Of a stretch of 55,430 bases of DNA, positions 1 to 11,183 are shown piece after piece. The stretch comes from Acanthaster planci (lineage: Eukaryota; Echinodermata; Asteroidea; Valvatida; Acanthasteridae). Each line of letters opens with the position of its first letter. Within the stretch, counting starts at the first letter, position 1. The stretch is taken from contig NW_019091495.1 of assembly GCF_001949145.1 (NCBI RefSeq), forward strand, positions 395,032 to 450,461, in the 5' to 3' direction. Position numbers and translations under genes: made by a program. The notes under the pieces were generated by a model, which worked only from the letters and a program-made list of their open reading frames with translations, made no database searches and was not told the DNA's origin.

Positions 1-177
1 GAACCGAGAACCGAGGACTGTATACAAATTCGCAAACAAAAGTCAGGTACGAGGCATCCGTAGTTGCAGGCAGAATATCACGTTATACCATTTTGTACAG
101 ATCCCAACACAGTCTTCAAAACATAAGACACTACAGTCGCACTAAATAATTGAAATGAACTTATTTTCTTGACCCAG

Positions 178-354
178 CTTGACAACAAGGGGAGGAATTT
201 CCTTCACATCGCCATCCAGAAGTCAGACATTGAGAGTGTCTTGTTTCTCATCAGCGTGCGGGCCAACGTCAACTCTTGCGTTCAGGATTCCTCCAAGCTG
301 ACGCCGTTGCATCTGGCCGTCCAGGCCGGCTCAGAGATCATTGTCAGAAATCTG
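178..354 (+). CDS. ANKFY1: ANKFY1 exon (ankyrin repeats)
   Basis: 59 codons, phase 0 on both sides. The acceptor is cccag|CTT and the donor CTG|gtaaga. It starts LDNKGRNFLHIAIQ and ends SEIIVRNL, covering about two ankyrin repeats. The reading frame stays open upstream into the intron, but the family alignment and the acceptor put the exon start at 178. Confidence 0.93.
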
Positions 355-3300
355 GTAAGAGCTGGGAGCATTTGAAGACTCTCTAGTTCCCTGAAGGGAT
401 TCATAGTAAAGAGAATGGTGAAGAAAGATGAGCTCAGACCAACTTTGCTGTATATGTCAGAAATTCAAATTAATTGATTTTAACAAAAGCAAAGGAGTTT
501 TAATTGCCCTTGTCTAGGTCCAATAATGTTCATAGAATTGTAATCAATTTTACTTTTTGTCAGAGTCGTACAGTCATTCACTCATTCCACACTTTCAAAC
601 TCATCTGTTAGGAAAATAATGCTGATTGATAACTGGAAATTCACATACAAGTGTAATGGAAATCTTGAGCCTTTGTATGTTTCTGAACATTTCAAATGAT
701 GATACAGATTCTAAATTAAGAGCTTTTGAGCTTTATTTAATTCAACTTTTGCATTGAAGTGTCGTTTGCCCAAGAATGTTTTTTGCTCTCCAATCAGCTC
801 TTAGCTGGTGCCGCTGTGAACGATGTGGATTCTCGTAAGCAAACAGCGCTGCACCATGCAGCCGCAGTGGATCACTCAACGATCATCAGTGTCCTCATAG
901 AGAACGGTGTCTTGGTGGATGCATTAGATGACAACAATAACAACGGTCAGTCACAGCACAGCCGTAACCCCTGCCCCAGACAGACCCCTGTCCTAACATC
1001 TTCTTGTCTTGCCATGCTTTGGATAAACAGATATAAAATGCTACTTGCTGGAAAGCTATGTTACAATGATTCTTAATCAGTCTTTTCTGTAAGTGTGCTT
1101 GTGGGTTTGTTCCATATCTTTGTCAGCTGCTTTCACACCTGTACAAGTTCCAGTGGACATTCCTTGTAAATAGGGACACCAATCCCCCCGACAGCACACC
1201 TGTGGAAAGGCTGCCTGTTTCAGCCGGTTTCAACCGGTCACTCCAGACACACTCCTGGAACAGTCAAGCCATTTTGACCAGGTTCAGTGCCCGCCAGAGG
1301 CACGGATCTTGAAACAGACTATATCGGGAAACTGACTATGTGCTTGCAAATGATTCTAAACAAAGAAATTCAAGAACAAAGGAATTGACTGAAGCAGGAT
1401 TCGAACCTGCAACCTCCGGAACATTGCACTGGTGCCAGATGCACTGCACAGATTTTATTGTCAGTTGTAAGTCCAGTTGTCTGAATGTTACCCAAATCAT
1501 GTGTTCTCCTGCTTCTACAACAGGATGTTTGTCTCTTTTACGCCTTAATGGAGACAGAGAAAACACGTGAATGCTTGAGATACAACCAGATAGATACTGC
1601 TGGAGTGGAAGTAGTCAGTGGTCTTTGTTTTATTTTTTTGCAGCATTACACATTGCAGTTCAACATGGCAACTTGGCCAGTTGTCGGACGTTACTAACAG
1701 AATCTCAGATCAACGCGGAGTGCTACAATGCCAAGTAAGTTGTGTCCTGTCATGCTGTCCAAGACCTGACCTTTCTTGACCAAACTTTTCATTCAGTTCA
1801 GTTCTCTCTGACTATGAAAAGTATTTATTCAATAATCTACTCAATTACAGCGAGACAAACACTGTAAGAATAGCATTGCTACACTGAGCAAAATTAAAAT
1901 CCCAAGATGTGATGTTCTGATTTTTGTCAAGATGGTTTGGTGCTAGCCATATTAACCCAACAGTATTTTTGATTTCATAACTGTGCCTAACTTTAATATA
2001 ATTAGTGACCTCAGCTTAATGGAATTATTCATCAGAAATGTCCAACTTGGACCTGCTGGTGCTTTTTCAAAGCACCTTTCTAAGCCAAGGCATTGATTCA
2101 TATTGAATTCAAATTGAGAGACGTTTGCATTGTTATTTGGTTAATAAGGTTGACTGGTTGACCATAAGTTTTCACAATCGAATATTCCTGATGTTGTCTT
2201 TGAGGGGCAAGACTCCTGTGCATATTCTGGGAGAGTGTGGACGAGACAACGCAGCGGCCATCTTTGAGCTGTTCAAAGAGTGTATGCCTAACTACCCAGT
2301 CGATAAACAGGACGCCGATGGCAACACAGGTACAGAGCATCAACATGCTCAGTTCCCTACTTGAAAATGGATGAAATTTGATTTGTTTTGATGGGGGGGA
2401 CAATGTAGTTGAAGTATTAAAGTCAAAGATCAGAGACCTTATCTTGTGAAGCTGAGATTTACCATAGTTATTGGAATGATTGAAGGTATTCCAATGGCAA
2501 GTCACAGTATCCTTCTGAACCTTGAGAAATCTTCTTCAATTCATTTTTGGTCTTTGACATTCAAGGTGCCTCGTAAAATAGCAGTGATTTGGTTCTACCT
2601 TCTTCAATCAGGCAAAATTCTTTGAAATGTCTACGATGATTTTGTTTGTTCAGGTTGGTTTAGTTTAGAACAACTCATTGTTGACGTGATTGTCACTTGA
2701 TATTTTGTGTTTTATGCAGTGCTTTTGTTAGCCTATCAGAATGGTAATGGCACCCTCTGTCGTGCCATCGTCAGGAGTGGAGCCAGTATGGGCATCCTCA
2801 ATAGAAACGGTACCTCCATTTTTAACGCCCAAGTGGCTACCAAGCAACTCCTGTTCAGACTGCTTGGTAAGTTGATTCATAGACACAGAGGGCTCTTTTG
2901 TGGGTTTGTCCGAGCCTGAAGCAACCTTTCCTTGCAACTTCTTTTGCGTGGGTAGCACCGCTGCCTCTCGCCACTGTGGTCCTGGGTTCGATTCCCTGCC
3001 AGGAAATTGAGTTGTTCATTGCTTCTCCCCTGTGTCATGAGGACTTTCCTCCAGGTTCTACACTTTTCCTGCCTCCTTTAAAAAAAAAACACTTCAGAAC
3101 TAAAGCTATGCTCTATGGGCAATTGTTGGTCATTTGGTGACTGCCCAAGATGCCTTTACATGCCTTGGGCTCAATTGTGCTGTAGTTTAGTGCTCTTATT
3201 TCATTGCGCATTTTAAGGTAATTATGTGGAATTTATGCTTAACACTCCCCTTCCAGCGTTTAACACAAGTGAATAGATTTTGTAGAGTGATTTCTCAGTC

Positions 3301-4318
3301 CAAATCAAAAGAGGGCTAGTGAGTAGATCGCAATACAATGTGTTGTCATATCTATTAATCCAGTGTGGCTTAGGGCATTGGTTCTTGTAAGTCACATGCC
3401 ACCAGTTTGAATGTCACTTGCAGTAGGGGAGGTGTTGGGTTTGTGGTCCAGACTTGTCACGTGGCTAATGACAACAGGCACTGGACTGTAGTCTTGTGTC
3501 ACTAGAATTCAGATCTCCAGTGCTAGAGCTTGGTAGTGTGGAGAGATCTAATAGATGCTCCAGTCGTTAGGTGGTGTTTCAGTGAATTGACTCTTCCTTC
3601 GTTACAGATATGTTGTCTTCTGAGCCAGCCTGGTCGGAGAGTGAGATCTGCCAGGAATGTCAGGTCAAATTCACAATCAAGACCAGGAAACATCACTGGT
3701 GAGGAAAGCAGTTAGACCAATTTTGCTGTAGAAACGATAGGATGTTCTTGAACTCAAATTATGTTTCTTTAAGCTATGGCAAATGAAAAAAAAAATCTCA
3801 GATTTGAGAAATATAAAAAATTACAAAATCGTAATTAGAAAGCTTGTGTTCTTAAGCAGCTTTCTGATACTATTAACGTTTAGGCTGTGGCTAAATCAAC
3901 GGGCGATGGCTGTGAGGAACACACACGTCTATGGGAAATGGCTGTAGCCGCTAGAGGAGTAGCTTCCATAGATATATGTGTTTGTCCAGCCACAGCCATA
4001 ACTTTTTGACTCTGTCTACATTATCTCAGTTCATTCATTTGCTATGCGGTTTGTAATCTTGCCTGAGTAGTATCTGTCAGGGCTGTCAATACCTTATAGT
4101 TTCATGCAAACAGGTGTGCAAACAGGTGTACTGATTTGGATGAATGACCTCTGCTTTCTTTTATCCTTTCACCCTCTGTCACCAGCCGGCATTGTGGGCG
4201 TATTCTGTGTAATAAATGCTCCTCCAAGATGGTTCCTATCGTCAAGTATGACCAGTCCAAACCGGTCCGTGTCTGTGACATCTGCTTTGATGTCTTATCC
4301 CTCGGTGGCCAATCCTAG
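178..4318 (+). CDS. ANKFY1: ANKFY1 (Rabankyrin-5), C-terminal seven exons; gene partial at left edge
   Basis: Joined exons 178-354, 798-945, 1644-1734, 2205-2329, 2720-2866, 3608-3698 and 4186-4318 give 303 codons plus a TAG stop, with phases matching at all six junctions. The product is an ankyrin-repeat array ending in a FYVE zinc finger. Ankyrin signatures such as TPLHLAV, TALHHAA, ALHIAVQHG and TPVHILG are visible, and the end carries RKHHCRHCGR and RVCDICFD. Family knowledge: ANKFY1 is a Rab5 effector whose FYVE domain binds PI3P on early endosomes and macropinosomes, with an N-terminal BTB domain and about 20 ankyrin repeats. That N-terminal part is outside the window. Its neighbour TBC1D10 is convergent (tail to tail). 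Identity is very secure because the exon order and the non-ankyrin linker before FYVE also follow the family. Confidence 0.95.
798..945 (+). CDS. ANKFY1: ANKFY1 exon (ankyrin repeat)
   Basis: Phase 0 in, phase 1 out. The acceptor is caatcag|CTC and the donor AACG|gtcagt. It encodes LLAGAAVNDVDSRKQTALHH and onward to the asparagine run DDNNNN, where the ankyrin beta-hairpin falls. The donor is weaker than its neighbours (gtcagt rather than gtaagt). Confidence 0.92.
1336..1480 (-). repeat. tRNA-derived SINE-like fragment
   Basis: On the minus strand there is a perfect tRNA T-arm, GCAGG TTCGAAT CCTGC (1393-1409), which includes a good polymerase III B box. No complete cloverleaf can be folded upstream, so this looks like the head of a tRNA-derived SINE rather than a tRNA gene. 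It lies in an ANKFY1 intron, antisense to the gene. Confidence 0.45.
1644..1734 (+). CDS. ANKFY1: ANKFY1 exon (ankyrin repeat)
   Basis: Phase 1 in, phase 2 out. A T-rich tract and gcag precede it, and the donor is CCAA|gtaagt. It encodes ALHIAVQHGNLASCRTLLTE followed by SQINAECYNA. It is too short and too split by phase to appear as its own clean open reading frame. Confidence 0.92.
2205..2329 (+). CDS. ANKFY1: ANKFY1 exon (ankyrin repeat and linker)
   Basis: Phase 2 in, phase 1 out. The acceptor is an unusual tttgag|GGGC, and the donor is ACAG|gtacag. It encodes GKTPVHILGECGRDNAAAIF and the family-specific segment ECMPNYPVDKQDADGNT, a strong ANKFY1 marker. Confidence 0.92.
2720..2866 (+). 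CDS. ANKFY1: ANKFY1 exon (last ankyrin repeats)
   Basis: Phase 1 on both sides, acceptor atgcag|TGC and donor CTTG|gtaagt. It encodes VLLLAYQNGNGTLCRAIVRS and, at its end, FNAQVATKQLLFRLL, the helix that leads into the FYVE domain. Confidence 0.93.
2940..3110 (+). repeat. tRNA-derived SINE-like insertion
   Basis: A box A-like stretch (GTGGGTAGCACCGCTGCC, from 2948) is followed about 30 bp later by a B box (GGGTTCGATTCCCTGCC), the spacing of an internal polymerase III promoter. A unique body and an A9 run (3079-3088) follow. The pattern is typical of tRNA-related SINEs; no intact tRNA fold is seen. Located in an ANKFY1 intron, sense orientation. Confidence 0.5.
3608..3698 (+). CDS. ANKFY1: ANKFY1 exon (first half of FYVE finger)
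   Basis: Phase 1 in, phase 2 out. Acceptor gttacag|AT, donor CACTG|gtgagg. It encodes DMLSSEPAWSESEICQECQV and then KFTIKTRKHHC. The first zinc pair (CQEC) and the basic PI3P-binding patch RKHHC are present. The usual WxxD motif reads WSES here; the family is known to be atypical at this point. Confidence 0.93.
3882..4007 (-). repeat. Short interspersed TIR repeat, family A copy 1
   Basis: About 125 bp with terminal inverted repeats: the left end reads GGCTGTGGCTAAATCAAC and the right end, reversed, reads GGCTGTGGCTGGACAAAC. Related copies occur at 7033-7142, 18522-18640 and 26685-26770 in the opposite orientation. No coding potential, so it is probably a non-autonomous DNA transposon (MITE). 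Confidence 0.55.
4186..4318 (+). CDS. ANKFY1: ANKFY1 terminal coding exon (second half of FYVE)
   Basis: Acceptor accag|CCGG, phase 2 in, ending in TAG at 4316-4318. It encodes RHCGRILCNKCSSKMVPIVK, then the RVCDICFD motif and the C-terminal LGGQS. With the preceding exon all eight zinc-ligand cysteines are present (CxxC, HHCxxC, LCxxC, VCxxC), so the finger should fold. Confidence 0.95.
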
Positions 4319-4919
4319 GGAAGTGGAGAAGACTCGCTCGGTGCTCTGTAGATGTAAGAAATAACGGCGCCTGCCATGCACTTATTTTCCAAAGTGGACA
4401 ATCTATCGTGAAAAGTTTGGCTTACCAGTAAATATTGCCAGTAGAAGAGTGCTTTGATGACAAAAGCCTCGAAATGTGAAAAAAAAAAATTGTGCAATTT
4501 CTGCAATCTCTTCTTCATGTTTGCTAAAAAAGGATGCCCGTTGCTGCTTTAAGTTTTTATATTGGCATAATGCCAACTTCAATCTGGGAGAATTAAAAAA
4601 ATGATTGTGGTGATGTTGAACAGCTTGGGCTTTGTTTAACCCGGTAATCTTGCAAATGAAAGAAATCAAGAAGTATTTTTAAAGGTTGAATTCAGTTGTT
4701 ATAAGATGTAGTTTCTTAAGGTCGTAGATGACCAGTAAGGATCAGATTTGGTTTGCCATATGCAATTATTTTGTCGAGGTTTCTACTTCTTGACCAGAAA
4801 CGTCTAAATCAGTGGAGGGTCATGACAGTCACAAGTCCATCAAAGGTAGGGTCACAATTACTGGGTATGGACAATTCAGAAAATGACGACAGGGAATGTC
4901 GCTGTCACAGGTCATGTGA

Positions 4920-5125
4920 TGGGTTGTGGGGACTCTTGAGGGACTTTTGAGGACTTGTGATGGACTTTTGAGGACTCTTGAGGGACTTTTGAGGACTAAG
5001 GGGCTGGTGAGGACTTACTGAGGACTTTTGAGAACTCAGGAGGAACTTATGAGGATTAACTACAGCACTCTCAAGGGACTTGCAGGGACTTACAAGGGAC
5101 TTGTGAGGACTCATGAAGGACTTGT
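4920..5125. repeat. Degenerate minisatellite, GGACTTTTGA type
   Basis: Some 13 irregular units of 12-18 bp built on GGGACTTTTGAGGACT, with variants GGACTTGTGA and GGACTTACTGA. It sits about 600 bp after the ANKFY1 stop codon, probably in the 3' UTR or just beyond. The reverse strand gives a spurious Ser/Pro/Lys repeat ORF (SPQKSLKSPQKS), which I regard as a by-product. Confidence 0.8.
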
Positions 5126-5355
5126 GAGAATGCACTACTGCACTGATCACACTGTACTTTCAAAGATTGATCAGTCAGAGTAATGGTTGTATGGTACTTT
5201 GAGAGATCCATAATTTACCAAGTGAGCTGCTGTTTATTAATAACAAAATTATAATCAGTTTTGAGCTTCATGTTTCTTCTGTTCTCCAATAATCTTCACT
5301 GTACCTTGTCAGGTGTTGATTTTTTGCAACACAAAAACCACTTTGTATTCAGTGG

Positions 5356-5361
5356 AATAAA
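5356..5361 (+). other. Candidate ANKFY1 polyadenylation signal
   Basis: AATAAA lies about 1.04 kb after the ANKFY1 stop and just before the MITE at 5436. It is the first canonical signal I noticed on the plus strand after the stop, but no transcript evidence supports it. Confidence 0.25.
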
Positions 5362-5435
5362 ATTTGACTTAGGGAAGAATGCAAACTTTAACACGAGGGA
5401 ACTTGAGATTTACCTCAAGGTTTTATAATATTTAA

Positions 5436-6017
5436 CCATATCCTGCAGGGTTGAATTTGAAGTTGCATGACATATTCCTAGGGGATTTTCAAGATTTTCC
5501 GTGTTCAAAATTCTTTAAAAATTCATAACTTCATTTACTGGACGTTTACACCCACACTAATGACTGTCTGGTGGCTACTCTAATCTGACAGACAACATCT
5601 ATTGACGCCCGAGTATTTCAGCCTGGCCTGCCAGCTTGTAAAGAGAGCCCAGATTGTGTGTTGTTATGTAATTTTCTTTTGTTCCTAAAACTGGCCCAGT
5701 ACACTGCTTATGTCTTTTCAAATGCGGACAAGATTAATGTGCAGCGATATTGTATCACTCATCCCTGGAGGGCCTTTGTCCCCGGTCTAATCCGCTCATG
5801 CTGAATGCCACAAACAGTGGTATAATCATTCAAAACAATGACGGATTTCCTCCGCTATTGACAACTGAAAAAAATTATGGCAATTCTCAGCAGCCCAGGC
5901 TTTTGTACCGAGTACGGTCTATTATTACAAGGCCAAGCTCCTTTGTCCGAGTTTGGTCACCCCAGCTTTGCGTATAAGGCCAACGTCTCCGGTTCCGGGC
6001 ACCCCGGCATGAAATGG
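5436..6017 (+). mobile_element. piggyBac-like MITE, copy 1
   Basis: The 582-bp element begins CCATATCCTGCAGGGTTG and its 3' end, reversed, reads CCATTTCATGCCGGGGTG, giving an 18-20-bp imperfect terminal inverted repeat. It is flanked by TTAA on the left (5432-5435) and TTCA, one change from TTAA, on the right (6018-6021). A second copy in the same orientation lies at 53915-54490, inside an ATXN2 intron, with clean TTAA on both sides. The inside encodes no transposase. TTAA target duplication is the hallmark of piggyBac elements, so this is inferred to be a non-autonomous member. Confidence 0.75.
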
Positions 6018-7032
6018 TTCATAGAATTTTGATATACCTCAAGGTACCACCTCAAGGGACCCCTGAATTTTGCATTGTTCTGTTAACAAACGGCAATCAG
6101 AAACATAGTGACAGAAAATGAATGCTGATTTCTGGGAACATGTCCAAGAGCATCTTTAGTTTTTATATTGTATTACTTCCTTTAATGTTGTCATTTGTTT
6201 TTATTTATATAAATACATATGTGCATATATACATATAGGCATTACAGTATAAAATTAAACAAAACGGTTTACATCCTTGAATGCTTCTGAGAAAATCAGT
6301 GGTGCACATGGTGACTGTTTGGTTATAAATTATTCTTTTGAAAATTTGGTTCTTTTATGACCCCAAACACATGTAATAAGAAACCTGGAAGTCTGTCTGA
6401 GACGTAGACATTTTACACAGTGTATCTCTCTTCTTTGGCAATTTTGTGACCATAATCCAATTTGGGAATATGGGGCTCAAGTTCAACTCCACAAAAGAGG
6501 TCTCTATCTGTACATAGTTGTCTTGACAACAGTTTAAGAAATACTTTGTTGTAGCACGTGCCTCTTGTTTGATGGCAGGCAGTCGGAAAAATATCTGACA
6601 AAGGCAAAGGTTTTAGACCAGTTTAGTCTGTATGTAATTTGTACATTAAGCCCAACGCATGCACATGGAAATTTTAATGGTTGCTTTGCATGCCTTGGTT
6701 ACGGAATATCTCGTCTTATGTGTTGTTATGGCAATATTATTCAGTAGAATCAGGTTGTCATGAAGAGCTAAAAATCTGTATCTTCTGTGTCTCATTCTAG
6801 GAATGTTTCGTTTGGTTACTTATGCAGTATTTCAATGCTGGGCCTTGTGTTTAAAGATTTTGTTATGAAAGCTCCTAAATAGAAACCTGTTGTTTTAAAA
6901 ACTGCGGTCTAGATAGGATTTTCACAAGGACAAATGTATAACAAAGGAGGTATAGTGCTTGACATGTTTATCAAGTGAAAGCAGTTTGCATTGTAAACCA
7001 CTGTGGGTTGGTCTGTTAGTGCAGCTGGGTCT

Positions 7033-7142
7033 AAAAGTTATGGCTTTGGCTTGGAACAACACATAAGCCTATGGCAGCCAGTAGCTCAGTACTGAAGCCA
7101 TGAGACATAGCCACATCTGCTAGTTAACTTGGATGTGGCTTC
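7033..7142 (+). repeat. Short interspersed TIR repeat, family A copy 2
   Basis: Begins AAAGTTATGGCTTTGGCTTG and continues GAACAACACATAAGCCTATGG, matching the reverse of the 3882-4007 copy. It is diverged in its second half. Confidence 0.45.
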
Positions 7143-9424
7143 AGTCTTCCTCAAGTTCCTCCTTTCACTTTCATGTTTAATTCAACATAGGATAGGTTAC
7201 GCCTTTCAAGAACTTGACAAAGTGATTTCTTGTTTGACCATCTACTTTGTGTCTTTTATCCCCATCATGTGATGAATTTGTCAAGTTAAAAACAGATGGA
7301 AATATGAACAGAACCCATCTCTACTGTTTGAAAAATGTAGTTATTTTAATTAATAACTGAAGACTGTTTAAACCAAACTTCTTCACAATTAATCCAAAAA
7401 CTACTGCACTGAGGATTGTTTAAACCAAACTTTAATTTTCCCAAGATATTAAATTTTTGATGACTGTGGCAGAATTTTGCATTCGATTATCTAAAAACTC
7501 CTTTGATTCAAATTTTTATTTGACTGGAAAGTCTGTGTTAGCACGACTTTTTCTTAAAAAGTCATTCATTAGATACTTTTTTATACCAGAGGGGAAACAA
7601 TTTCACCAAACAATATCAAAACAGTTCATGAAGTGCTTGGAAATCCTGACAGGCATCTACATGTATGTAGTTATTTGGCAACTATATTTAGAGATTAAAA
7701 AACTCCTGGGTATCACTTTCTAAGATAACTCTGGAGAAGACGAGCAAAGTTATTGCCTCTATGAATTCCTTCCAGACCAACAAATGAAACACGAGACACC
7801 GTCTGAGATGAAATCACCTGAGAATGCAGCTTTGCACCGTGATTCAGGGATGGAGAATACATAGTCATGTCTGCATCTATTTAGTAGTCTTGATTCCAGG
7901 CCTCAGATTGTTTAGTCTCCACTTCAAAACCTTTGTAAAGGCATTTGCTCAACATTAAATTAATTCCAAACTTGACTCTCTAAAGGTAAAGTAGGACTTA
8001 TTCAGGCTAAACATTCCTGCCAGTTACTAAGGCAAGTGAATCTGTGGCATATAAAATTGTGCCCAGAATGAAGGTTGATACACAATACCATAAATCAAGA
8101 CTTCAGCCTTGCATACCAACACAAGGCCCTTGGACAAAAAACAATCTCATCACAGCTCTTTTTCCATTTTTTTCAGAGGAAATATTCTGACCAGTATTTA
8201 ACCCTACAAAAAGCCTGTCTGAAGAGATCCCCCAAAATGTCCAGAGTACATTGACAGTTACAGTGGACATTTTTAAAAACACAGCCACGTTCTCTCCATT
8301 TCTTTTTGAGAGAAAAAGCTGCATTTTTTCAGGTCACTATTGTATGCCATTGCTAATTTAGGTCTCTTTTTCTCCATCTCCTGATGTCATCAAGTTAAAT
8401 TCATGAAAAATAAATAGCTACTAATGACTTGTCACACTATCCTGTCCATGAATAATTCATACATCCTCTGGCAATGTGCCAAAAAATTCTAGGAAATCAT
8501 GGGGTGCTAAGAGCAAGCTAACGCATCCATGTCAGAGAGATGAGATACATACCAAGCTGAGACCCCTTCTTCTGTGGGTGTTGGTCGCTGTTATACAATG
8601 TTTGCATAATATTTTTTTAGTGTTTGCCTGTAGGAATCACGTATTACTTTATACTTTGATGTCAACATTGTTTTTCACACTCTGAAAGCTAATCATGGTG
8701 TACATTAATTATTCCACAAGTCAGTCTAAGTTCCACCTCTGTATGTAATAAATTTACACTGCCTGAAAAATACACTCCAAGTGTTTGTCTTGCCTGGCGT
8801 TTTTGTTTTCATAAAATGCAACAAAGCTAACAGGACTTCTGAAGGGTGACACGTTATAGTTTACAGTGACACAGAATCCAATTAAACATCAAGGAATATA
8901 TATGTTATTTGATGATGTTGTGAAACTTGACACGACAAGTCTCAACCAAATAATCTTAGCATACAAAAATCCCACAATATACATGATACAGACCAGGCAA
9001 TGGACCAATATTTTGAAACGTTTTAAGAATTTATTGTAAGGTTGATGACGCTGGTTCATTTGCAAGTGCTGCATAAATATATCACATCCTGGAAAAGTTG
9101 GCTAGGAGAACATCACTGATAAACAAAATAAAAAAAAAAACAATACCAAAGGCAACACTTGTCCACTGTCAAAAGCCTAAAACATGATCTCTCTGTTCCT
9201 TAATTTCGCTAGAAGTAATTTCCATTATGACACGGCTGAAAATGTTTAAAATATGGAGCACGCTTCTCAACTCTGTTTACAATTTGGAGATAAAACAATG
9301 ATTGCTCCATATTCTATAAGAAAGCATTTCACAACTCAATTTGATCACAAAGAAGAGGAAAAGGAGGTTCTTTGAAGTTGGCAAGTTGGCCCTGGTATTA
9401 AGGAACTAGAAATGGTGAACTGGC

Positions 9425-9690
9425 CATCCTTGTTGAGTAGCTTGAATCCAGCCCACCTGATACTTGAGTGGCTTGAGTCCAGCTCACCTGATATTCAATT
9501 GAGTGGCTTGAGTCTGGCCCACCTGATACTTGAGTGGCTCGAGTCCAGCTCACCTGATATTCAATTGAGTGGCTTGAGTCCAGCTCACCTGATATTCAAT
9601 TGAGTGGCTCGAGTCCAGCTCACCTGATATTCAATTGAGTGGCTTGAGTCCAGCCCACCTGATACTTGAGTGGCTCGAGTCTGGTCCACC
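9425..9690. repeat. 35/31-bp minisatellite
   Basis: About seven tandem units alternating between a 35-bp form (AGTGGCTTGAGTCCAGCTCA plus CCTGATATTCAATTG) and a 31-bp form with GATACTTG instead. SNP-like changes (GGCTCGAG for GGCTTGAG) recur between units. The plus-strand ORF with HLILEWLESSSPDIQLSGLS repeats comes only from this array. Confidence 0.9.
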
Positions 9691-9762
9691 AAGTGGTTTG
9701 GGTTTGATGTGGCCGTGTCCAGAAGTAAACCTGTCTCTGGATGGGAATATGGCACTCTATCC

Positions 9763-9893
9763 GGTTCGTGAGCGTGATGTCACTTTAGTTTGAACCACGC
9801 CCACTACACATGGAGCTACATGAATCCATAGAACCAAAAGTTAACGTGCCTGCAATCAGTCATCTAAGTGTATGACGAAATCACTTACGAACC
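9763..9893. mobile_element. Small TIR element (possible MITE)
   Basis: The left end GGTTCGTGAGCGTGATGTCA (9763-9782) is inverted at the right end, where the reverse complement of 9873-9893 begins GGTTCGTAAGTGATTTCGTC. The enclosed 90 bp has no coding potential. No clear target-site duplication was found. Confidence 0.45.
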
Positions 9894-9905
9894 AGACAGA
9901 AGTGG

Positions 9906-9947
9906 TTCATCGTGATCATCGTGATCACTCACGGTGATCACGATGAA
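9906..9947. repeat. Perfect 13-bp inverted repeat rich in TGATCA
   Basis: TTCATCGTGATCA (9906-9918) and TGATCACGATGAA (9935-9947) pair perfectly around a 16-nt centre that repeats GTGATCA. It lies 13 bp after the small TIR element and may belong to it. Confidence 0.7.
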
Positions 9948-11144
9948 ACTTTTGGTCAATATGCACATGTGCACAGTGCTTAACTTGAGAGACTAGCAGC
10001 TTTCATTCAATTGTGATGGCTTGAGGTAAACTGAATCATGCACTAGTCTTTTCTCAAGCAGTATGTGGGCCTCACACAGGCATCAATTTGATGATCACAG
10101 CGATCAAACTTGATGAAAGGCTACTTCCATACAGTCTTGAGTTCTTCCCAGCCACAACGCTAATTTCTAGACACAACCTTGACTAAAAAAGAGAAATTCT
10201 TCTTTCATACCCAAGGATTTCCCCTCACTACAAAAATCATTTCTTCCTAGACAGAATACTGACTGCAGCAAAGACAGATTACTTTCAAGTCATATTAGTG
10301 TTTATTTTCAGTGTTCAGCTTCCTCAAGAGTAACAGAGCAAAATCTTTGAAATGTCGCCAAAACCTTTCTTGCCATAGGCTCTTAACACAACCAACACTT
10401 CCACCTCAAAAGGGTTACCTCCCTGATTTACTTGAAAACAATACCTCTCCATAGTTTTTATCTGCTACTGTGAGACTCATTGTCAACATAAAGCACTAAA
10501 TATCAAATAAATTATATTATCCTCAATATTATCACCAATAGGCAAGCATACTATACATAGGCAACAGAAATCACAAATAATCGAAGGAAAATTGCTTATT
10601 TTAAATGGTAACTCTAGGTAAATAAACTTCTAAAACACAAAACATATATTGGAATATTATTTATTCTTCAGTGTTAAATACTACTGCCCTCTAGCAAGGC
10701 AATAGAGCTACATATATTAATCTAGATAGGGAAACATTCACAGACTTTGTATATTGTCTTTCACTGTATGCAATATCTGGATGATTATATTTCTGCTACT
10801 AGTTAATGTGATATGGAGTTTTGTTTTCATTCAGGGTTAAACTATTTTGTGTTAAGTACTTTCCAAAGCTTCTCTTTATTTAAAATGAAATGCTAAATCT
10901 ACTTGACACCTTGCATCCTGCCACCATGACGATATTTTATTGTCGAAATCTGCCACCTTGAGTAATTGCTCTGTTCAGGGAATGACTTCATGAGGGTTTC
11001 ATAAAACAACAGGAAATGTCACTTTAAGTCTGAGTTTTAAGCTAATGTTGGCAGAGAACCAGTCACAGGCAGAACACACTACATGGTATTTGGACTTGTA
11101 ACTTCTGTCTGCTAAGCAAATATTTCTGTGCTATGCAACTCTAT

Positions 11145-11183
11145 ACACTGGCTTATCGTTATCAAAAGATGATAAGCCAGTGT
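11145..11183. repeat. Perfect 13-bp hairpin
   Basis: ACACTGGCTTATC (11145-11157) and GATAAGCCAGTGT (11171-11183) are exact inverted copies with a 13-nt loop. Isolated in intergenic DNA; function unknown. Confidence 0.75.

Noticed and set aside
9412-9603. Plus-strand frame with HLILEWLESSSPDIQ repeats
   Set aside because: Produced entirely by the 35/31-bp minisatellite; no gene features around it.
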